64,000 nucleotides of DNA from an uncultured Eubacterium sp. (lineage in GTDB: Bacteria; Bacillota; Clostridia; Lachnospirales; Lachnospiraceae): positions 1 to 64,000 of the forward strand of contig CAKRDZ010000008.1 in assembly GCA_934316845.1 (NCBI GenBank). Direction: 5' to 3'. Shown here in pieces: positions 1 through 7,938 of this stretch. The notes below the pieces were generated by a model. It saw only the letters and a program-made list of their open reading frames with translations. It did not search any database and was not told the origin of the DNA. The stretch's first letter is position 1. Each line of letters starts with the position of its first letter. The translations under genes were made by a program, and so were the position numbers.

Positions 1-69
1 AGCGAGAGAAACTAATATTTTCATGATTCTATTGGTGACTTTCGCGAAGCAGAAAGGCGGATTATAACT

Positions 70-972
70 ATGAAGAAACAAATTACAATGATATTTATTA
101 TGGCACTTTTATTTTTGATTTTCGATTGTGACAAGTCATTTGCTGATAACTATAACACGGATGATGCAATTGTTTATGAAACAGATGAAATTATTGCAAA
201 TAATGTTATAGTTGACAAAGATGTGTATATTAGGAAAGGGGTGACTCTTACAATTGAGAAGGGGTGCACAGTTACATTTAATGGAAATGTTTATATATGG
301 GGAACATTAACAAATAATGGAATGATTCTGAATAATAAGACAGCGTATTGCCTTGATTATAATGGATTTATGACAGCTGGTGGCAATTATGATTATGGAT
401 ATTTAAAAAATAATGGAACATTTAAAGGCGGAAACTTAGTTGTAAATGCAGAATATTTATCAAATAAAATACCGGACAAACAAAATTCGACACAGACACC
501 AGAGCCAACCGCAACAGCTGCAAACCCACCAACGCAGACACCAGAGCCAACCGCAACAGCTACAAATCCGCCGACGCAGACACCAGAGCCAACCGCAACA
601 GCTGCAAATCCACCAACGCAGACACCAGAGCCAACCGCAACAGTTACAAACCCGCCAACGCAACAAGTGGCTGATACTGTAAAAAACGATGACGGGAATG
701 CAGGAGAATCAGTGGATAAATTGAATAAAAAGAAAGCAAGAGGAGTGTACATTAACAAACGAACGATTAAGATAAAAAATGGAAAAAAATATAAAGTCAA
801 AGTACAACGTGTTGGGATAACTAAGAAATTAGTATATTTATCAGGTAACAAAAAAATTGCGACCGTCAATTCAAAGGGAATTATTAAGGCGAAAAGACGA
901 GGTCATACCTTTGTGACTGTAAAATGTGGGAAATATAAAGCTAAAGTTATGGTTATCGTTTTTAAAAATTAA
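70..972 (+). CDS. Secreted Pro/Thr-repeat protein with C-terminal Ig-like (BIG2-type) domain
   Basis: A 300-residue exported protein. Residues 1-25 form a signal peptide: a KK start, a long hydrophobic core and a likely cut after SFA. Residues about 35-135 are Asn/Gly/Tyr-rich with a possible beta-solenoid look. Residues 142-197 hold four nearly identical 14-residue repeats (TQTPEPTATAANPP), a flexible wall-spanning linker type. The last 75 residues are strongly basic and end in a BIG2-like Ig fold (motif KKIATVNSKGIIKAKRRG). No sortase motif or membrane anchor is seen, so the basic tail may bind the wall. The gene is clearly more AT-rich than the following fatty-acid genes, which hints at different ancestry. 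The ribosome site AAAGGCGG precedes the ATG. Specific function is unknown. Confidence 0.75.
   Translation: MKKQITMIFIMALLFLIFDCDKSFADNYNTDDAIVYETDEIIANNVIVDKDVYIRKGVTLTIEKGCTVTFNGNVYIWGTLTNNGMILNNKTAYCLDYNGFMTAGGNYDYGYLKNNGTFKGGNLVVNAEYLSNKIPDKQNSTQTPEPTATAANPPTQTPEPTATATNPPTQTPEPTATAANPPTQTPEPTATVTNPPTQQVADTVKNDDGNAGESVDKLNKKKARGVYINKRTIKIKNGKKYKVKVQRVGITKKLVYLSGNKKIATVNSKGIIKAKRRGHTFVTVKCGKYKAKVMVIVFKN
493..660 (+). repeat. Four tandem 42 bp repeats inside the secreted protein gene
   Basis: Four head-to-tail copies of a 42 bp unit start at 493, 535, 577 and 619. The unit length is a multiple of three, so the copies encode repeated 14-residue Pro/Thr segments. Copies differ by a few bases, mostly at wobble positions. 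Copy number could change by slippage without breaking the frame. Confidence 0.9.
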
Positions 973-1069
973 GATAAAATGAATGAATTTGTTAAGTGTT
1001 TTATTTATTTTTACGTTTTCTTTATAAAATTTTATTAGCGATGTAATTTTATTCTTTACGTAAATCCGC

Positions 1070-1075
1070 TATAAT
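1070..1075 (+). promoter_or_regulatory. Possible -10 box for the small membrane protein gene
   Basis: A perfect TATAAT lies about 75 bp before the likely ATG. The sequence 17 bp upstream (TTTTAT) is a poor -35 box, so the promoter call is tentative. The rest of the 973-1148 spacer is AT-rich and shows nothing else clear. Confidence 0.35.
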
Positions 1076-1148
1076 ATTATTTGAATGTTTGTGGGAGTGA
1101 AGTGTCCGTAAACAGGAAAAAGTATTTGGATTGGAGAAACAGAGTATT

Positions 1149-1454
1149 ATGGATGGAAAGGAAACGGAGATCAAAGAGCGGGTGCATGAGTGGTTGCAGA
1201 CGACCGCACTGTGGCAGAAAATTCTTTGCTTTTTGCAGGTTATTTTATCCGCGGTCATTTTAGTATTTGCCTTTATGGGCTTAAATGATGTCATACCGAT
1301 CGTTACAACCAATACGGCAGACTTGATTCTGCTGGCTGTATTGTTTGTGATCAGCGGCATCCGGCTTTTCCCGGAGAGAAAGCTGTATACCTATATTTAC
1401 TTTGGTGTCGCCGTGCTGATGCTTGTCATTTTGGCAGTTGGTCTTATGTTATGA
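1149..1454 (+). CDS. Small integral membrane protein, unknown function
   Basis: About 101 residues. A charged cytoplasmic N-terminus (MDGKETEIKERV) is followed by three hydrophobic segments, at about residues 22-42, 49-69 and 80-100, the last reaching the C-terminus. No catalytic motif or known family could be recognised. I chose the ATG at 1149, behind a GGAGA at 1133-1137. A TTG six codons earlier is the alternative. It stands alone before the acpP promoter. Confidence 0.6.
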   Translation: MDGKETEIKERVHEWLQTTALWQKILCFLQVILSAVILVFAFMGLNDVIPIVTTNTADLILLAVLFVISGIRLFPERKLYTYIYFGVAVLMLVILAVGLML

Positions 1455-1512
1455 GGTAACCGGACGGTCACGATACAGGACAGATGGATATAGTAAATAA
1501 TATTGAGAAAAC

Positions 1513-1541
1513 TTGACAATTTGCATAAGATAGGATAAAAT
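1513..1541 (+). promoter_or_regulatory. Sigma-A promoter for the fatty-acid cluster
   Basis: TTGACA (1513-1518), a 17 bp spacer and TAAAAT (1536-1541) lie 88 bp upstream of acpP. This near-consensus promoter fits high expression of acyl carrier protein. No clear FapR or FabT operator was recognised in the leader. Confidence 0.85.
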
Positions 1542-1628
1542 ACTGATATCTCATGTAGTTGAGTAAAAAATTGAAATTAATATTACCCCGCAGAAAATAA
1601 GGCGGGCGAGAAAAAAGGAGAAATAGTC

Positions 1629-1859
1629 ATGTTAGAAAAAATGCAGGAACTTATCGCAGATCAGTTGAGCGTTGATGCAGACAGCATCACAGAAGCATCT
1701 TCTTTCAAAGATGATTTGGGAGCAGATTCATTGGATCTTTATGAATTGATCATGGCTCTTGAAGAAGAGTATGATGTTGAGATTCCTACAGATGATTTGG
1801 AAAGCATTAATACTGTAGGTGATGTAATTAACTTCTTGAAAGAAAAAGGTGTAGAATAA
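1629..1859 (+). CDS. acpP: Acyl carrier protein
   Basis: A 76-residue acidic helical protein that carries growing acyl chains on a phosphopantetheine arm in type II fatty-acid synthesis. The attachment site is Ser34 in the motif GADSLDL. Length and the pattern of Asp/Glu in helix II match bacterial AcpP. The RBS AAAGGAG lies 8 bp before the ATG. It is the first gene of a fab cluster and is separated from fabD by a 181 bp spacer with predicted hairpins, which could let acpP mRNA accumulate above the downstream genes. Confidence 0.97.
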   Translation: MLEKMQELIADQLSVDADSITEASSFKDDLGADSLDLYELIMALEEEYDVEIPTDDLESINTVGDVINFLKEKGVE

Positions 1860-1890
1860 TTACATCCGAAATACTGTGACTAACAAATGT

Positions 1891-1994
1891 GAATGGTGTG
1901 GTTGCCAGTTTTGTCAGAGGACAGAATTGTCAGCCACCATTTCAAAATATGGGCTTATTTTGACACCATCAGCGAAAGAAAAGGCTCCTGGTGT
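1891..1994 (+). other. Structured acpP-fabD spacer with two imperfect hairpins
   Basis: The spacer can fold into one stem pairing GAATGGTG near 1891 with CACCATTTC ending at 1943, closing over a small TGTC-AGAG-GACA hairpin. A second stem pairs ACACCA (1963-1968) with TGGTGT (1989-1994). Neither is followed by a proper T run, so they look more like processing or mRNA-stability structures than a full terminator. Folding was judged by eye only. Confidence 0.4.
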
Positions 1995-2040
1995 TTAAAG
2001 TTATATTATTTTGTCATCATTACATGGAATGGAGGAAGAG

Positions 2041-2973
2041 ATGAGTAAGATTGCATTTGTATTTCCGGGACAAGGTTCCCAAAAAGTTGGTATGGGAAAA
2101 GAGTTTTATGAGACTTCTCCGATTGCAAAAGAGATTTTTGATAAGGCAAGTGAAGCTGTCGATCTGGATCTGAAAGCGTTGTGCTTTGAAGAAAATGACG
2201 ACATTAATATTACAGAATATACACAGGTTGCGCTGCTTACGACAAGCGTAGCTGTTATGGAAGTGTTGAAAGACCGTGGGATCAAGCCGGACGTAGCAGC
2301 AGGATTGAGTCTGGGCGAGTATTGTGCCCTGGTGGCAGCCAATTCGATGAACTACATCGATGCGGCAAAAGCAGTCCGCAAACGTGGGATCTATATGCAG
2401 GAAGAAGTTCCTGCCGGCGTAGGCGGCATGGCTGCGATCATGGGACTGGAAAGTGCAGAGATTGAAAAGGCGATCGCGGATATTCCGCAGGTTCAGGTTG
2501 CCAATTACAATTGTCCGGGTCAGATTGTTATCTCCGGCAAGAAAGAGTCCGTAGAGCAGGGAGCAGAAAAATGTAAAGAGGCAGGCGCAAGACGTGCCGT
2601 TATGCTCAATGTAAGCGGACCATTTCACTCTGACCTATTAAAAGGTGCAGGAGAGAAACTGGAAAAAGTGCTGGATACGATTACCATTGAGGAGCCTCAG
2701 ATTCCTTACGTGGCAAATGTAAATGCTTCCTACATAACGAAAAAAGAAGAGATTAAGCCGCTGCTTGTGAAACAGGTATCCTCTTCTGTGTGCTGGCAGC
2801 AGTCCGTAGAGACAATGGTGGCAGACGGTGTGGATACATTTATTGAATTGGGGCCAGGCAGAACACTCGCCGGTTTTAATAAAAAGATAGGAAAAGCCAT
2901 TGGAAAAGAATTGACGACTTACAGCGTCGGTACAATGGAAGAATTAGAAGCAGTTGTAGCAGCACTTAGTTAA
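2041..2973 (+). CDS. fabD: Malonyl-CoA:ACP transacylase
   Basis: About 310 residues. The enzyme moves malonyl from CoA to ACP and so supplies the extender unit for fatty-acid synthesis. Visible motifs are GQGSQ near the N-terminus, the nucleophile Ser90 in GLSLGEY (Leu in place of the usual His before Ser), and His196 in GPFHSDLL. The C-terminal ELGPGRTL motif is also typical. I chose the ATG at 2041 because GGAGGAAG ends two bases before it, although this is close; an in-frame ATG at 2029 is possible. fabG follows after 13 bp, so the two are cotranscribed. Confidence 0.95.
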   Translation: MSKIAFVFPGQGSQKVGMGKEFYETSPIAKEIFDKASEAVDLDLKALCFEENDDINITEYTQVALLTTSVAVMEVLKDRGIKPDVAAGLSLGEYCALVAANSMNYIDAAKAVRKRGIYMQEEVPAGVGGMAAIMGLESAEIEKAIADIPQVQVANYNCPGQIVISGKKESVEQGAEKCKEAGARRAVMLNVSGPFHSDLLKGAGEKLEKVLDTITIEEPQIPYVANVNASYITKKEEIKPLLVKQVSSSVCWQQSVETMVADGVDTFIELGPGRTLAGFNKKIGKAIGKELTTYSVGTMEELEAVVAALS

Positions 2974-2986
2974 GAAAGGAAACCTT

Positions 2987-3730
2987 ATGTTATTAGAAAA
3001 TAAAATTGCCGTAGTGACCGGAGCCGGACGTGGTATCGGACGAGGGATTGCCCTTGCTCTGGCGAGAGAGGGCGCGATGGTTGTGGTAAATTACAATGGT
3101 TCAAAAGACCGTGCAGAAGAAGTGGTGCGCACGATCGAAGAAGCAGGTGGAAAAGCCACAGCGGTTCAGTGTAATATCAGTGATTTTGAGGCGGCAAAGG
3201 AATTTTTTGCCAATGTGGTAAAAGAATACGGTAAGATTGATATTCTTGTGAACAATGCCGGAATCACAAAGGATAATTTGATGATGAAAATGTCGGAAGA
3301 GGAGTTCCAGAGTGTCATTCAGACAAATCTTGCCGGTACATTCCACGGAGTGAAATTTGTTACCCGTCCAATGATGAAACAGAGACAGGGACGTATTATC
3401 AACATTGCTTCCGTATCGGGAGTGATCGGAAACATGGGACAGGCAAATTATTCTGCTTCCAAAGCCGGTGTGATCGGTCTTACCAAGGCAGCAGCGAAAG
3501 AACTGGCATCCCGCAATATTACAGTAAATGCAGTGGCACCGGGATTTGTGGCGACAGAAATGACAGACGTTCTTTCAGATTCCGTGAAAGAGGCAGCCGT
3601 AGCGACGATTCCATTGGGACGTTTTGGAGAAGTAGAGGACATTGCGGAAGCCGTTGTCTTTTTGGCATCGGATAAAGCCAAATACATCACCGGCCAGGTA
3701 ATCTGCGTCGATGGCGGCATCGCGATCTAA
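2987..3730 (+). CDS. fabG: 3-oxoacyl-ACP reductase
   Basis: A 247-residue short-chain dehydrogenase that reduces beta-ketoacyl-ACP with NADPH. The nucleotide site TGAGRGIGRGIA, the NNAG motif, the catalytic Ser in ASVSG and the YSASK catalytic Tyr/Lys pair are all present. The C-terminus (ITGQVICVDGG) is characteristic of FabG. It starts 13 bp after fabD behind GAAAGGAA and is followed by fabF after 23 bp. Position in the cluster makes the FabG role more likely than that of another SDR. Confidence 0.96.
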   Translation: MLLENKIAVVTGAGRGIGRGIALALAREGAMVVVNYNGSKDRAEEVVRTIEEAGGKATAVQCNISDFEAAKEFFANVVKEYGKIDILVNNAGITKDNLMMKMSEEEFQSVIQTNLAGTFHGVKFVTRPMMKQRQGRIINIASVSGVIGNMGQANYSASKAGVIGLTKAAAKELASRNITVNAVAPGFVATEMTDVLSDSVKEAAVATIPLGRFGEVEDIAEAVVFLASDKAKYITGQVICVDGGIAI

Positions 3731-3753
3731 AATTATTCTAGGAGGATTATTTC

Positions 3754-4995
3754 ATGAGTAGAAGAGTAGTCATCACGGGAATGGGAGCTATCACTCCGAT
3801 TGGAAATACCGTGGACGAATTTTGGAGTAACATTAAAAAAGGCGTTGTGGGAATCGGGCCGATCACTCAGATCGATACGACGGATTATAAAGCAAAGCTG
3901 GCAGCGGAAGTAAAAGATTTTGATCCAAAGGAACATATGGATCCAAAGTCAGCACGCCGTATGGAACGTTTTGCACAGTTTGCCGTAGCTGCATCCAAGC
4001 AGGCACTCGAAGACAGTGAACTGGATCTGGAAAAAGAAGATCCGTTTATGGTCGGCGTCAGTGTAGGATGCGGTATCGGAAGTCTCCAGTGTATGGAGCG
4101 CGAGTACAAGAAACTGCTTGACAAGGGACCAAATCGTGTATCTCCTTTGATGATTCCGATGCTGATCTCAAACATTGCCGCAGGAAACGTAGCAATCCAG
4201 CTGGGATTAAAAGGTAAAAATATTAATATTGTAACCGCATGCGCAACCGGAAATCACAATATCGGGGAAGCATTCCGTTCGATCCAGTATGGCGAAGCGG
4301 ACGTTATGGTTGCAGGCGGTGCAGAAGCTGCGATCACCGAACTTGGCGTGGCAGGATTTACCAGCATGACAGCGTTGTCATTGTCAACGGATCCGATGAA
4401 AGCTTCTATCCCATTTGACATCAACCGCAATGGTTTTGTTATGGGTGAGGGTGCCGGTATTCTTGTTATGGAAGAATTAGAGCACGCAAAGAAACGTGGA
4501 GCCAAGATTTATGCGGAAATTGTAGGATATGGCGCGACAAACGATGCTTATCATATTACTTCTCCGGCAGAAGATGGAAGCGGAGCAGCAAAAGCCATTG
4601 AATTTGCGATGAAAGATGCCGGCGTAAAACCGGAAGAGATTGATTATATCAACGCACATGGAACCAGCACACATATGAATGATATGTTTGAGACGAGAGC
4701 GATTAAACTGGCTCTTGGCGAAGAGGATGCTTATCATTGTAAAGTAAGTTCTACAAAATCCATGGTAGGACATCTTCTTGGTGCTGCCGGTGGTGTAGAA
4801 TCGATCGCAAGTATCAAATCCATCATGGACAATTATGTACATGTCAATGCCGGATTGACAGATCCGGATCCGGAATGTGATCTTGACTGTGTCAAAGATC
4901 ATGGAATTGATATGGAAGTGAATACGGTTCTCAGTAATTCACTTGGATTTGGTGGACATAATGCATCTTTAATCTTTAAAAGTTTTAATGAATAA
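3754..4995 (+). CDS. fabF: 3-oxoacyl-ACP synthase II
   Basis: A 413-residue condensing enzyme that elongates acyl-ACP with malonyl-ACP. The Cys-His-His triad is visible: Cys163 in TACATGN, His302 in AHGTSTHMND and His340 in KSMVGHLLGAAG. The RBS CTAGGAGG lies well placed before the ATG. It is the last gene before a strong terminator hairpin. No fabH or fabB homologue is in the window, so initiation must be encoded elsewhere. Confidence 0.97.
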   Translation: MSRRVVITGMGAITPIGNTVDEFWSNIKKGVVGIGPITQIDTTDYKAKLAAEVKDFDPKEHMDPKSARRMERFAQFAVAASKQALEDSELDLEKEDPFMVGVSVGCGIGSLQCMEREYKKLLDKGPNRVSPLMIPMLISNIAAGNVAIQLGLKGKNINIVTACATGNHNIGEAFRSIQYGEADVMVAGGAEAAITELGVAGFTSMTALSLSTDPMKASIPFDINRNGFVMGEGAGILVMEELEHAKKRGAKIYAEIVGYGATNDAYHITSPAEDGSGAAKAIEFAMKDAGVKPEEIDYINAHGTSTHMNDMFETRAIKLALGEEDAYHCKVSSTKSMVGHLLGAAGGVESIASIKSIMDNYVHVNAGLTDPDPECDLDCVKDHGIDMEVNTVLSNSLGFGGHNASLIFKSFNE

Positions 4996-5003
4996 TAATC
5001 TCA

Positions 5004-5046
5004 AAAAGCGCGGGAAGATAGGGAGTTGACAGGTTCCCGCGCTTTT
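5004..5046 (+). terminator. Terminator after fabF
   Basis: A perfect 13 bp stem pairs 5004-5016 (AAAAGCGCGGGAA) with 5034-5046 (TTCCCGCGCTTTT). The loop is 17 nt. The 3' T run is only four bases long, so termination may be partial. The loop contains a TTGACA that could be the -35 box of the fabZ promoter. Confidence 0.85.
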
Positions 5047-5056
5047 AGGATAGAAT
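5026..5056 (+). promoter_or_regulatory. Candidate fabZ promoter embedded in the fabF terminator
   Basis: TTGACA (5026-5031) sits in the terminator loop and TAGAAT (5051-5056) lies 19 bp downstream. The spacer is longer than ideal. An alternative is TTGTAA (5063-5068) with TATACA (5086-5091) at 17 bp, but that -10 lies only 18 bp from the fabZ start. Confidence 0.45.
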
Positions 5057-5109
5057 TCCCACTTGTAAGTTATGAAAAAATATGTTATACAGATATGGAG
5101 GACAAAAAT

Positions 5110-5535
5110 ATGTTGCTAGATGTAAATGGTATTAAAGAGATTATACCGCATCGCTATCCTTTTTTGCTCGTTGACTGCATCGAAGAGATGGAACCGGGAG
5201 TAAAAGCTGTTGGATACAAAAATGTAACTGTTAATGAACCGTTTTTTCAGGGACATTTTCCACAGCAGCCGGTTATGCCGGGGGTTTTGATCGTGGAAGC
5301 GCTGGCACAGGTAGGTGCAGTAGCTGTTCTCAGTCTGCCTGAAAATAAAGGAAAACTTGCTTTTTTCGGAGGAATTGATAAAGCAAAATTCCGTAAACAG
5401 GTAGTGCCGGGGGACCGCCTTCGCTTAGAAACTGAGATTATCAAATGTAAAGGCCCGATGGGTATTGGAAAAGCTACAGCCACAGTAGATGGCAAGGTTG
5501 CCTGTGAAGCGGAGATCAAATTTATGATTGGATAG
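5110..5535 (+). CDS. fabZ: 3-hydroxyacyl-ACP dehydratase
   Basis: A 141-residue hot-dog-fold dehydratase that removes water from beta-hydroxyacyl-ACP. The catalytic His49 is in GHFPQQPVMPGV and Glu63 in VEALAQ. The N-terminal IKEIIPHRYPFLLVD motif is diagnostic. The ATG at 5110 follows GGAGG at the right distance and gives the usual family length; an upstream ATG at 5095 overlaps that site and is less likely. It is separated from fabF by a terminator and may have its own promoter. The pfl genes follow, which is unusual company for fabZ. Confidence 0.95.
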   Translation: MLLDVNGIKEIIPHRYPFLLVDCIEEMEPGVKAVGYKNVTVNEPFFQGHFPQQPVMPGVLIVEALAQVGAVAVLSLPENKGKLAFFGGIDKAKFRKQVVPGDRLRLETEIIKCKGPMGIGKATATVDGKVACEAEIKFMIG

Positions 5536-5539
5536 CAGA

Positions 5540-5568
5540 TGACAGGGTATAATGAAATAATACTGTCA
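5540..5568. promoter_or_regulatory. Inverted repeat around a -10-like box upstream of pflB
   Basis: TGACAG (5540-5545) and CTGTCA (5563-5568) form an inverted repeat with a 17 bp interior. The interior contains TATAAT at 5548-5553. This could be a pflB promoter flanked by operator half-sites. No good -35 box is visible, so the call is tentative. Confidence 0.35.
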
Positions 5569-5614
5569 CGGGAAACAGAAACATGTTTTTTAGAAGAAAA
5601 TATTATGGAGGCCT

Positions 5615-7870
5615 ATGATGAGAGAATTTAAACAATGGGAAGGATTTTCCGGAAGACTTTGGAAAGAAGGAATCGATGTACGTGACTTCATCCAAAAAAA
5701 CTACAAACCTTATGATGGAGATGAGTCCTTTTTAGCAGGACCAACAGAAGCCACTGATAAGCTTTGGGGCAAACTGCAGGAATTGCAGAAAGAAGAAAGA
5801 AAAAAAGGCGGCGTTCTGGACATGGAGACAGAGGTTGTTTCCTCTTTGACATCCTACGGCCCTGGATATATCAGTGAAGACTTGAAAGATTTGGAAAAAG
5901 TAGTTGGTCTTCAGACAGACAAGCCATTGAAACGTGCATTTATGCCTTATGGTGGTATCCGTATGGCAGAGCAGTCCTGCACGATGTATGGCTATCAGCC
6001 AAATCCTAAATTGCATGAGATTTTTACCAAGTATCACAAAACACACAGTGATGCGGTATTTGAAGTATATACACCAGAGATGAAACGTATGCGTCACAAT
6101 AAGATTTTGACCGGACTTCCGGATACTTACGGACGTGGACGTATCGTCGGCGATTACCGTCGTGTGGCATTGTATGGTATCGATGCCCTGATCGAAGAGA
6201 AAGAGAAAGATTTTGCCGGAAGCGAACGCCGCAGCATGCGCAGCAAAGATTATCGTATCCGTGAAGAGCTTGCAGAGCAGATCAAATGTCTGAAAGGCAT
6301 GAAAGAGATGGCTGCTTCTTATGGTTATGATATTTCCGAACCTGCAAAAGATGCAAAAGAAGCATTCCAGTGGCTGTATTTCGGATATCTTGCTGCCATC
6401 AAGACACAGAATGGTGCCGCAATGAGTGTTGGACGTGTTTCCACATTCCTTGATATCTACATTGAAAGAGACCTTGCCAATGGAACATTGACAGAGGTAG
6501 AGGCACAGGAACTGGTTGACCATATGACAATGAAATTCCGTATGGTTAAATTTGCTCGTATCGAGTCTTATAATCAGTTGTTCTCCGGAGACCCTGTATG
6601 GGCTACCGTAGACGTTGCCGGTATTGGTATGGACGGACGTTCCCAGGTAACCAAGACATGTTTCCGTTTCCTTCATACATTGGAAAACATGGGACCATCT
6701 CCGGAACCAAACCTGACAGTATTGTATTCTTCTCATTTGCCGGAGGCATTTAAGAAATATGCATCTCACATTTCCATCGAGACAAGTTCGGTACAGTATG
6801 AAAATGATGATGTAATGCGTCCGGTATGGGGCGATGATTATTCTGTATGCTGCTGTGTATCTGCGACAGAGACAGGAAAAGAGATCCAGTTCTTCGGAGC
6901 ACGCGCAAACCTTGCAAAATGTCTCCTTTACGCGATCAACGGTGGTATCGATGAGAAAAACAAAGTACAGGTTGGACCGGAATATCGTCCGATTACAGGC
7001 GATGTACTTGACTATGATGAAGTCATGGATAAATACGACAAGATGATGACATGGCTTGCACAGACGTATGTAGAGACATTGAACATGATTCACTACATGC
7101 ATGATAAATATTACTATGAAGCATCCCAGATGGCATTGATTGATACGGATGTAAGACGTACTTTCGCAACAGGTATTGCAGGATTCTCTCATGTAGTAGA
7201 TTCCCTTTCCGCGATCAAATATGCTAAAGTAAACGTAATCCGTGATGAAGATGGATTGGCTGTAGATTACAAAGTAGAGGGAGACTTCCCACGTTATGGT
7301 AACGATGATCCTCGTGCTGACGAGATCGCTGTATGGCTTCTCCGCACATTTATGGATAAACTTCGCAACTGCCATACTTACCGTGATTCTGAGCCTACGA
7401 CATCGATCCTTACGATCACATCCAATGTCGTTTACGGTAAAGCAACCGGAGCACTTCCGGATGGAAGAAAAGCAGGTGAGCCATTGTCACCTGGTGCAAA
7501 CCCGGCATACGGAGCAGAGCAGAACGGTCTTCTCGCTTCCCTGAACTCGGTTGCAAAACTTCCTTATGAAGAAGCACTGGATGGTATCTCCAATACACAG
7601 ACCATCAATCCGGGAGCACTTGGAAATACACATGAAGAGCGCGTGAAGAACCTTGTTCAGGTAATGGATGGTTACTTTGATCAGGGAGCACATCACTTGA
7701 ATGTCAACGTATTTGGCAAGGAAAAACTGATCGATGCAATGGAGCATCCGGAAAAAGAAGAGTATGCAAACTTTACGATCCGTGTATCCGGTTATGCTGT
7801 AAAATTCATCGACCTGACAAGGGAGCAGCAGCTTGACGTTATCGCAAGAACCTGCCATGAAACGTTGTAA
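5615..7870 (+). CDS. pflB: Pyruvate formate-lyase
   Basis: A 751-residue glycyl-radical enzyme that converts pyruvate and CoA to acetyl-CoA and formate under anaerobic conditions. The catalytic cysteines are Cys413-Cys414, within an unusual CCC triplet (412-414) in the motif SVCCCVSATE. The radical-bearing Gly726 lies in RVSGYAVKF near the C-terminus. Length matches true PFL. Adjacent ATGs at 5615 and 5618 follow TGGAGG; either may start the protein. The activase gene follows after 68 bp, which supports PFL over other glycyl-radical enzymes. Confidence 0.97.
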   Translation: MMREFKQWEGFSGRLWKEGIDVRDFIQKNYKPYDGDESFLAGPTEATDKLWGKLQELQKEERKKGGVLDMETEVVSSLTSYGPGYISEDLKDLEKVVGLQTDKPLKRAFMPYGGIRMAEQSCTMYGYQPNPKLHEIFTKYHKTHSDAVFEVYTPEMKRMRHNKILTGLPDTYGRGRIVGDYRRVALYGIDALIEEKEKDFAGSERRSMRSKDYRIREELAEQIKCLKGMKEMAASYGYDISEPAKDAKEAFQWLYFGYLAAIKTQNGAAMSVGRVSTFLDIYIERDLANGTLTEVEAQELVDHMTMKFRMVKFARIESYNQLFSGDPVWATVDVAGIGMDGRSQVTKTCFRFLHTLENMGPSPEPNLTVLYSSHLPEAFKKYASHISIETSSVQYENDDVMRPVWGDDYSVCCCVSATETGKEIQFFGARANLAKCLLYAINGGIDEKNKVQVGPEYRPITGDVLDYDEVMDKYDKMMTWLAQTYVETLNMIHYMHDKYYYEASQMALIDTDVRRTFATGIAGFSHVVDSLSAIKYAKVNVIRDEDGLAVDYKVEGDFPRYGNDDPRADEIAVWLLRTFMDKLRNCHTYRDSEPTTSILTITSNVVYGKATGALPDGRKAGEPLSPGANPAYGAEQNGLLASLNSVAKLPYEEALDGISNTQTINPGALGNTHEERVKNLVQVMDGYFDQGAHHLNVNVFGKEKLIDAMEHPEKEEYANFTIRVSGYAVKFIDLTREQQLDVIARTCHETL

Positions 7871-7938
7871 TATCTGAGCTGCACCGGCAGCGGAGCAATT
7901 CGTACAGAGTTAAAAAAATTATAATTGGAGGCTTACCC

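Noticed and set aside
5732..7375. A 547-codon open frame on the minus strand opposite pflB
   Set aside because: It is the antisense shadow of a highly expressed, fully conserved enzyme. The translation is rich in Cys, His and Ile with no domain, and there is no ribosome site.
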